This document shows, in pieces, positions 1-4,572 of a stretch of 5,557 nucleotides of DNA (within the stretch, counting starts at the first letter, position 1; each line of letters begins with the position of its first letter). The position numbers and the translations under genes are program-made. Below the pieces are notes generated by a model. The model ran no database searches. It worked only from the letters and a program-made list of their open reading frames with translations, and was not told where the DNA came from. Source of the stretch: DAMCAP01 sp964370205 (GTDB lineage: Bacteria > Bacillota > Clostridia > Oscillospirales > Ruminococcaceae); contig CAYJIK010000104.1 of NCBI GenBank assembly GCA_964370205.1, positions 1 through 5,557 on the forward strand. Direction: 5' to 3'.

Positions 1-806
1 TCCCTACCCTCATAAACAACCCCACCGACAATCAGAGCGGCCACGTAGATGACGATATACGCTATAAGGCTGTAAAATGTCTTGTCGGAAAACTCGAGTG
101 CTTCTACCACGTTTATCATAACAAATGGGGAGAAGTATGTCAGCCACTCGGCTTTGTCCGCTAATAGTTCCCCTAAATACCCGAGCATGTAGCTGGCGAG
201 CACCACCGACGCCACAATAGAGCCTGACCCAAACTTAGCGCTCACCCCTGCAAACATTAAACCAATGCCGCCGAATAATAGTGCAGAGAAACTTGATATC
301 TTTGCCGAGGTTATGACGTCGGCAAGAATGAAGCTCTCCCCACCGCCGATGAAACCGCAAGCAATGGTCGAGAGTATCGCCCCTGTCAACACCAGACCGA
401 CCGCTATAAGCGATGTGAGGTACTTGGAGATGTATATTTCCGCCCTGCTTACCGCAAGCGAGTTTAAAAACTCTATCGACTTTGTCTTCTCCTCCTTGGT
501 GATCAGCCCTGCGGAGAAGGTAGCGGCAAATATAGAAACCGCAACTAAAACAATGTTGTAAATCATCCCAAAGTAGGTGACATAATCAGACATGTCCGAC
601 ATATCTTCCATTCCGACAAACTGCATGAGTTCCTGTGGCATTGCATCAAACTTCGCCTGTGCTAAGTCCTGAATGGACGGAAAGAGAATCATATAGAGCG
701 TCATTATAGAAAAAATAGCAACCACCCAACCTATAATCACCTTCTTTGTTGTGGCTAAATTAAAAGTACATAGTTTTACGATGTTTTTGAACTCTACCTT
801 TTTCAT
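1..806 (-). CDS. ABC-2 type transporter permease, 3' end cut off by window edge
   Basis: This is the membrane subunit of an ABC exporter and forms the transport path in the cytoplasmic membrane. The 268 residues seen start MKKVEFKNIVKLCTFNLATT. Hydrophobic segments lie at about 23-43, 78-102, 131-153, 172-192, 196-216 and 246-264, with a long polar loop at 44-77 after the first. The cytoplasmic stretch at about 104-125, KEEKTKSIEFLNSLAVSR, matches the E-E-K...L...PVSR-type segment of ABC-2 permeases that follows the second helix and touches the ATPase. The ATG at 806-804 is preceded by GGGAG seven bases upstream, which supports this start. It lies 20 bp after the stop of the ATPase gene, so the two form one operon. 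The C-terminus is missing because the frame is open at position 1. The substrate cannot be told; family members export drugs, bacteriocins or other compounds. Confidence 0.9.
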   Translation of the reverse strand, partial: MKKVEFKNIVKLCTFNLATTKKVIIGWVVAIFSIMTLYMILFPSIQDLAQAKFDAMPQELMQFVGMEDMSDMSDYVTYFGMIYNIVLVAVSIFAATFSAGLITKEEKTKSIEFLNSLAVSRAEIYISKYLTSLIAVGLVLTGAILSTIACGFIGGGESFILADVITSAKISSFSALLFGGIGLMFAGVSAKFGSGSIVASVVLASYMLGYLGELLADKAEWLTYFSPFVMINVVEALEFSDKTFYSLIAYIVIYVAALIVGGVVYEGR

Positions 807-826
807 GGTGTCACTCCCTTGTTTGA

Positions 827-1654
827 TTATTCACCTGTCTTATAGTATGAAATAAACTCGTCCTCGACAGTTTTGGTTTTGATTTCGAGGTTTTCTAAGT
901 CCATAACTGCTAGCTTTTTAATGAGTGTGTTTATATCTTCCTCGATCTCGTAATGTTCGGAAAGTCCGTCCTTTGTGGTGTAGGAGACTGTCTGTTTGTG
1001 CTTGATTTTAACGTCTTTCATGTCAAAGTAGTCGGCGATTTCTCCGTCCACAATGATAGCGACCTTGTCGCAGTACTTTTCTATTTCGGATAGGTTGTGG
1101 CTGGATAGGAAAATTGTTTTGCCTTTTTGCTTTTCCTTTAGCAGCAGGTCAAAAAACTTGCTTTGCATGAGTGGGTCAAGCCCGTTTGTAGGCTCGTCTA
1201 ACACCATGAGCTCGGCGTCCTTGATAAAACCCTGAATGAGCGAGAGCTTTTTCCTGTTTCCAAAGCTTAGCTCGGTTATCTTTTTTGTCAGGTCCAGTTC
1301 AAAGTATTTGCAGAGGTCTCGCATCTCGTCCACAGAGGTTTTTGTAAACCCGAGGGCAAACTTAAGCAGTTTCTCACAGGTGATGTTGTCGTAAAAAGCC
1401 GACTCACTCGGCACATAACTCACCATGCTTTTTATAGCTTTGCTGTCCTTTTCGCTGTCCAGTCCCAGTATTTTTATCTTACCTTCTGTCGGGTTTAGCA
1501 TACTGAGCATAGTTCTTAACGTTGTACTTTTCCCGGCGCCGTTTTTCCCGACAAACCCAACAATCTGCCCCTTTTCCACCGACAGATCAATACCTTTAAC
1601 AGCGGTGAATTTTCCATACGTCTTCACAAAACTTCTGATTTCTATAGTGCTCAT
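827..1654 (-). CDS. ABC transporter ATP-binding protein (ABC-2 exporter type)
   Basis: This cytoplasmic ATPase powers the permease encoded just downstream. With the ATG start it has 275 residues. Walker A is GKNGAGKST at 36-44, the Q-loop region is YVPSESAFY at 80-88 with no Gln, and the signature is LSFGNRKK at 129-136 in place of LSGGQ. Walker B with the D-loop is VLDEPTNGLDP at 151-161, and the switch His is H186 in SSHNLSEIE. A degenerate signature and a Q-loop without Gln are common in BcrA/CcmA-like exporter ATPases. Residues from about 215 form the usual short C-terminal extension. A GTG at 1675-1673 would add seven residues (MENRGLI), but it has no good ribosome binding site, whereas the ATG at 1654 has AGGGGG six bases upstream, so the ATG is preferred. 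The family is certain; the substrate is unknown. Confidence 0.94.
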   Translation of the reverse strand: MSTIEIRSFVKTYGKFTAVKGIDLSVEKGQIVGFVGKNGAGKSTTLRTMLSMLNPTEGKIKILGLDSEKDSKAIKSMVSYVPSESAFYDNITCEKLLKFALGFTKTSVDEMRDLCKYFELDLTKKITELSFGNRKKLSLIQGFIKDAELMVLDEPTNGLDPLMQSKFFDLLLKEKQKGKTIFLSSHNLSEIEKYCDKVAIIVDGEIADYFDMKDVKIKHKQTVSYTTKDGLSEHYEIEEDINTLIKKLAVMDLENLEIKTKTVEDEFISYYKTGE

Positions 1655-1660
1655 AATAAG

Positions 1661-1666
1661 CCCCCT
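1661..1666 (-). promoter_or_regulatory. Ribosome binding site that decides the ATPase start
   Basis: On the minus strand AGGGGG is followed by six bases (CTTATT) and then ATG. This places the start of the ATPase at 1654 rather than at the upstream GTG at 1675, whose own upstream bases (GAAGAAAA) are a poor Shine-Dalgarno match. Confidence 0.7.
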
Positions 1667-1790
1667 ATTCTCCACTTTTCTTCACACCAACAACAAACAT
1701 CGGTAACATCCCCAAAACAGTATCACTCGGGTGCTGTTATCAACTTGAATGTGTTCTGCGTATTAAGGCCTCAAACAGTAAACGTCCAAC

Positions 1791-1824
1791 GTATACTTAT
1801 AAACATATACTACCACAAAAACAA
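1791..1824 (-). promoter_or_regulatory. Candidate promoter and palindromic operator of the ABC operon
   Basis: Reading the minus strand, TTGTTT (1824-1819) is followed 17 bases later by TATAAG (1801-1796), a fair -35/-10 pair that would give a leader of about 135 nt before the ATPase ATG. The -10 box lies inside an inverted repeat at 1791-1810 with arms GTATA and TATAC around 10 bases, a layout that fits a repressor operator. GntR regulators of the YtrA type often control such ABC operons from similar short palindromes, but no regulator gene is visible here, so this assignment is a guess. A second, weaker pair, TTGGAC (1789-1784) with TTAATA (1766-1761), is also 17 bases apart. Confidence 0.35.
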
Positions 1825-1917
1825 ATAAAAGCCAACATTTCCTCGTACGTTAAAAAGATAGAAAGTGTAAGAAAGCGAACGACTTCTGCTGTCACAAAGA
1901 CCTGTTAAGGAGGTGGA

Positions 1918-1964
1918 GGAACAACCATCGGGCGTGTCCCTCGTTTTGGTAGGTTAGTTGTTCC
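1918..1964. other. Strong intergenic hairpin, possible structured RNA
   Basis: The arms GGAACAAC (1918-1925) and GTTGTTCC (1957-1964) are perfectly complementary and enclose 31 bases, within which GGG (1930-1932) and CCC (1938-1940) can pair again. There is no T-run right after it, so it is not a terminator on the plus strand, and none is seen on the minus side. It does not fit the RNA families I tried to match by eye (6S, SRP, tmRNA, RNase P). The strand is unknown. Confidence 0.35.
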
Positions 1965-2038
1965 GAGAATTCGCAAAACATCGCTGTCAGTTGAACTCTT
2001 GTGAACGGTGTCGCTTATCCTCCCATTGTCACTTTTGA

Positions 2039-2072
2039 GGTACAAACAAGGAAGCTAGTACCCCTTTTTTTA
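2039..2072 (+). terminator. Weak candidate intrinsic terminator
   Basis: GGTAC (2039-2043) pairs with GTACC (2058-2062) and is followed by CC and eight T residues (2065-2072). The stem is only five base pairs with a 14-base loop, so this is weak. If real, it would end a short plus-strand transcript that includes the hairpin at 1918-1964, since no protein gene precedes it on this strand. Confidence 0.22.
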
Positions 2073-2319
2073 ACGCAAATAATAACACAACCGGCAAATG
2101 TCAACGCAACACCACCTAAACGTGACACCAAACACAGGCATGACGAAGGACATATGAAACATCTCAAAATCTGTCTGACGGCTCGTCCGCCTTTTCACCG
2201 CCCACATACTGACCTGTTTGGCAAGTAGCTACATTTCAGGATTTCAGGCGATTTTGTACTATGCGTGTGAAGCGAATGCTACCACCAAAATACCTGCTGT
2301 CCTCCATACCAATCCCCCT

Positions 2320-2349
2320 TTTAATTGTCAATAAATATTTACAATTAAA
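2320..2349. promoter_or_regulatory. Near-perfect 30-bp palindrome, candidate operator
   Basis: The arms TTTAATTGT (2320-2328) and ACAATTAAA (2341-2349) are exact reverse complements. In the 12-base middle all pairs match except one C/T pair and the central AA. The core TTGTCAA-N6-TTTACAA looks like a Rex operator (TTGTTAA-N4-TTAACAA) with a spacer two bases too long, so another dimeric regulator is equally likely. It lies about 75 bp upstream of the first hydrogenase-operon ATG and contains no downstream T-run, which argues against a terminator. Confidence 0.5.
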
Positions 2350-2362
2350 TTTAAGATATCTG

Positions 2363-2391
2363 TTTACAAATGCAAACTTATATGTTAAAGT
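2363..2391 (+). promoter_or_regulatory. Candidate promoter of the hydrogenase operon
   Basis: TTTACA (2363-2368) and TAAAGT (2386-2391) are separated by 17 bases in very AT-rich DNA. Transcription would start near 2398, giving a leader of about 27 nt that carries AAGGAG (2412-2417) before the ATG at 2425. TATAAA at 2400-2405 is a better -10 by sequence but lies too close to the ribosome binding site. Confidence 0.4.
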
Positions 2392-2399
2392 ATTAACGT
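2382..2399. promoter_or_regulatory. Rex-like operator overlapping the -10 region
   Basis: The 18 bases ATGTTAAAGTATTAACGT match the Rex consensus TTGTTAA-N4-TTAACAA at 11 of 14 specified positions; the inner GTTAA/TTAAC dyad is perfect with the standard 4-base spacer. Rex is the NADH/NAD+-sensing repressor of fermentation and hydrogenase genes in Firmicutes. The site would cover the proposed -10 box and transcription start, so binding should repress the operon when NADH is low. The match is seen; the regulator is inferred. Confidence 0.5.
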
Positions 2400-2424
2400 T
2401 ATAAAAATAACAAGGAGAAACAAA

Positions 2425-2664
2425 ATGAATATTAAAATTTGTATCGGTAGCTCATGTCATTTAAAAGGTTCTAAGACAGTGGTTGAACAGCTGCAAAAGT
2501 TGGTAAAGGACTTTGGTTTAGACGATAAAATCAACCTTTCAGGGGCGTTTTGTATGTCTAAATGTCAGGAGGGGGTATGTCTGTCGGTTGATGATGTTAT
2601 ACACTCTGTGCGGCCTGAAACTGTAGAGGCGTTTTTTGAACGAGAAGTGAGGACGAAACTGTAA
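2425..2664 (+). CDS. Thioredoxin-like [2Fe-2S] ferredoxin (NuoE/HndA-type domain)
   Basis: This is a 79-residue cytoplasmic electron carrier consisting only of a thioredoxin-fold [2Fe-2S] domain, as found in NuoE and HndA-type hydrogenase subunits. The likely ligands are C6 and C11 (CIGSSCHLKGS) and C43 and C47 (FCMSKC), i.e. the C-x4-C...C-x3-C pattern of the family. A fifth Cys, C52, follows in the EGVCLSVDD segment. The N-terminal helical part of full-length NuoE (about 80 residues) is absent, which is usual for the stand-alone form. The start is supported by AAGGAG seven bases before the ATG. It opens the hydrogenase operon; a gene like this commonly precedes HydS-type hydrogenases in Clostridia, so it may pass electrons to or from that protein. 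Partner choice is inferred from context. Confidence 0.9.
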   Translation: MNIKICIGSSCHLKGSKTVVEQLQKLVKDFGLDDKINLSGAFCMSKCQEGVCLSVDDVIHSVRPETVEAFFEREVRTKL

Positions 2665-2683
2665 TTGATAGATGTTTACCCAT

Positions 2684-2864
2684 AGCGTGTGGACACGAGT
2701 TTCAAACGCTGCTAATTTGGCCGATTTTGCGCCGAACATCACACAATTCCCGAGAATGAGTTCTTAATCAATTTTTGAAATGGAGCAACCATTCCTTCGA
2801 AAATTATGCTTGTTCGACAAAAAATATCTCAAATTCTCCGCATTTAAACTCATGTCCACACACT
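2684..2864. repeat. 181-bp imperfect palindrome (foldback/MITE-like element or long mRNA hairpin)
   Basis: The left end AGCGTGTGGACACGAGTTT (from 2684) is repeated inverted at the right end (reading back from 2864: AGTGTGTGGACATGAGTTT). By hand alignment about 29 of the outer 36 positions match, and pairing continues inward less perfectly to GAATGAGTT (2754-2762) opposite AACCATTC (2787-2794), leaving a loop at 2763-2786. Overall roughly 70% of positions pair. The element fills most of the gap between the [2Fe-2S] gene and the hydrogenase gene. It begins 20 bp after the first stop and ends 25 bp before the next ATG, so it keeps the hydrogenase ribosome binding site intact. No clear target-site duplication is visible. 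It contains no real gene. It lacks a T-run after the right arm, so it is not a standard terminator. Confidence 0.65.
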
Positions 2865-2889
2865 CCAAAACTGAAAAGGAAGAAATGAT

Positions 2890-4572
2890 ATGCCCGAGTA
2901 TTTAAAGCTAAAAAAATCAAACTGCAAAAACTGTTATAAATGTATCCGTTGCTGTCCTGTTAAGTCGATACGCTTTTCAGGGGGGCAAGCCAACATAATC
3001 GGAAACGAGTGCATACTTTGTGGGCAGTGCTTTGTAAACTGTCCCCAAAACGCCAAGGAAATCGAGAGCAGTACCGAGGCGGTGAAGGTTCTGCTGTATT
3101 CAGGAGTGCCGGTGATAGCGTCAGTTGCGCCGTCCTTTATAGCGAACTACGAAGGGGTCGGGATAAAGACGCTGGAAGAGTCACTCAAACGGTTGGGTTT
3201 TCACCATGCCGAAGAAACAGCCATAGGTGCGACCATCGTGAAAAACGCCTACGAGAAGATGATAACCGAAGAGAAGAGGGACATCCTCATAACCTCCTCA
3301 TGTCATTCGGTAAACCTTCTCATCCAAAAGTACTACCCCGACCTACTACCATATCTAGCCGATGTAGTGTCCCCCATGCAGGCACATGCACTTGACATCA
3401 AAAGTAGATACCCCGACGCAAAGGTGGTGTTCATAGGGCCTTGTGTTGCCAAAAAGGACGAAGCAGGCTACTACGAGGGGATAGTGGACGAAGCGCTCAC
3501 CTTTGAGGAACTGAGCCATTGGCTTGAAGAGGAGCGTGTGGCGATTGACTACATAGCGCCGAAGGACAGCACATCCGAAAGCCTGGCGAGGTTTTTTCCG
3601 ACGACGGGCGGTATACTGAAGACCATCGTTAACCGTGACCCCGACTACACGTACTTTGCGTTGGACGGTGTGGAGAACTGCATGAAAGCGCTGGACGAAA
3701 TACGTGAAGGCAAGCTGAGCAAATGCTTTATAGAGATGTCCGTGTGTGTGGGGAGCTGTATAGGCGGCCCTGTTATGGAGAAAAGCCGTAAAAACTCCAT
3801 AGTGGACAATATAGCGATAGCAAGCTATGCAGGGGAAAAAGACTTTGCCGTCTCACCTCTTGAAAGCGAAGACATGGCGAAAATATTCATCCCTATCATC
3901 CGCAGAAACACCAAGCCGATGGAAATGGACATTGTTGACGTGCTTCGCCAGATAGGCAAACACAGCAAAGAGGACGAATTAAACTGCGGTTCTTGCGGTT
4001 ACAACTCATGCAGGGAAAAGGCGGAAGCAGTCTACTACGGCAAAGCAGACCTTACCATGTGCCTCCCCTACCTAAGCGTAAAAGCGGAAACCTTCTCCGA
4101 CCTCATAGTAAACAACACCCCGAACGCCATCATTGTCCTAAACGAAAACCTGGAGGTACAGCGCATAAACCGCTCGACGGTAAAACTACTAAACCTCCGC
4201 TCACAGAGGGACATCCTAGGCGAGCAGATTGTGAATGTACTCGACCCAACCGACTTTATCAAGGTGAGGAACACAGGCGTGTCGGTGCGAAACAAAAGCG
4301 TATATCTAGCCGAGTACGACAAGCATATCCTCCAAACCATCATCTTTGATATGCAGTATAAAATGCTCGTATGCCTTATGAGCGACATAACGGAGGAGGT
4401 AGAGGAGCGAACCCAAAAAGAGGAGATAAGCAGAAAGACGGCAGAAACCACCGACAAGGTCATAGAAAAGCAGATGCGAGTAGTCCACGAGATAGCATCA
4501 CTGCTCGGTGAAACTGCTGCAGAAACAAAAATAGCCCTCACAAAGCTGAAGGAGTCCATTAAAGATGATTAA
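2890..4572 (+). CDS. hydS: HydS-like [FeFe] hydrogenase with PAS domain (group C, putative sensory)
   Basis: This 560-residue cytoplasmic protein probably senses H2 or redox state. Two [4Fe-4S] motifs sit at the N-terminus: C12/C15/C18/C22 and C41/C44/C47/C51. The H-cluster domain spans about 65-340, with cubane ligands C138 (TSSCHSVN), C185 (GPCVAKKDE), C286 and C290 (SVCVGSCIGGP). In catalytic enzymes the first motif is TSCCP, so the proton-relay Cys is Ser137 here, and the Met residues of MPC and MAC are replaced by G183 and S284. These changes are typical of HydS proteins. A four-Cys [4Fe-4S] domain follows (C366/C369/C374/C391), then a PAS domain at about 400-500 and a charged helix at 502-557. 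No kinase or cyclase domain is fused. AAGGA lies nine bases before the ATG. The downstream phosphatase gene overlaps by 8 bp. It resembles the PAS-hydrogenase of thermophilic clostridial hfs operons. Function as a sensor is inferred; the family is clear. Confidence 0.93.
   Translation: MPEYLKLKKSNCKNCYKCIRCCPVKSIRFSGGQANIIGNECILCGQCFVNCPQNAKEIESSTEAVKVLLYSGVPVIASVAPSFIANYEGVGIKTLEESLKRLGFHHAEETAIGATIVKNAYEKMITEEKRDILITSSCHSVNLLIQKYYPDLLPYLADVVSPMQAHALDIKSRYPDAKVVFIGPCVAKKDEAGYYEGIVDEALTFEELSHWLEEERVAIDYIAPKDSTSESLARFFPTTGGILKTIVNRDPDYTYFALDGVENCMKALDEIREGKLSKCFIEMSVCVGSCIGGPVMEKSRKNSIVDNIAIASYAGEKDFAVSPLESEDMAKIFIPIIRRNTKPMEMDIVDVLRQIGKHSKEDELNCGSCGYNSCREKAEAVYYGKADLTMCLPYLSVKAETFSDLIVNNTPNAIIVLNENLEVQRINRSTVKLLNLRSQRDILGEQIVNVLDPTDFIKVRNTGVSVRNKSVYLAEYDKHILQTIIFDMQYKMLVCLMSDITEEVEERTQKEEISRKTAETTDKVIEKQMRVVHEIASLLGETAAETKIALTKLKESIKDD

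Larger units (their letters stand above)
1676..2319. other. Long region with no convincing gene; possible degenerate or repeat-type DNA
   Basis: About 640 bp with no credible coding gene. The 1676-1790 part is probably the ABC leader and contains a small hairpin at 1716-1738 (AACAG/CTGTT arms with an inner CAC/GTG). From about 1880 to 2300 the base composition is more like coding DNA than promoter DNA. On the minus strand several short open stretches occur in different frames. One of 23 codons starts at ATG 2307-2305 behind GGGGG six bases upstream. Another of about 45 codons, MWAVKRRTSRQTD..., ends near 2073. Two overlapping open stretches of about 40 codons lie at roughly 1900-2030. They are interrupted by stops and match no family I recognise. 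The only plus-strand frame here, 75 codons at 2001-2228, has no ribosome binding site and odd composition. A decayed gene, an interspersed repeat or an RNA gene are all possible. Confidence 0.45.

Noticed and set aside
265..561. 98-codon plus-strand open frame
   Set aside because: It lies fully antisense to the ABC-2 permease, whose frame has clear membrane segments and a family motif; it has no ribosome binding site.
1673..1675. GTG as start of the ATPase
   Set aside because: It would place the good AGGGGG ribosome binding site inside the gene; the ATG at 1654 with that site six bases upstream is the better start.
1053..1706. Plus-strand open frames of 60 and 93 codons
   Set aside because: Both are antisense to the ATPase gene, whose Walker and signature motifs prove the minus-strand frame.
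2001..2228. 75-codon plus-strand open frame
   Set aside because: No Shine-Dalgarno before its ATG, unusual composition (rich in Pro, Thr and His), a possible terminator T-run inside it, and no family resemblance.
2539..2742. 67-codon minus-strand open frame
   Set aside because: It overlaps the [2Fe-2S] gene and one arm of the palindrome; the plus-strand gene has a good start signal and conserved cysteines.
2684..2864. Reading the palindrome as a transcription terminator
   Set aside because: It is far longer than intrinsic terminators and has no T-run after either arm.
3009..4349. Plus-strand open frames of 128 and 118 codons in another frame
   Set aside because: Out-of-frame shadows of the hydrogenase gene with basic, low-quality translations and no start signals.
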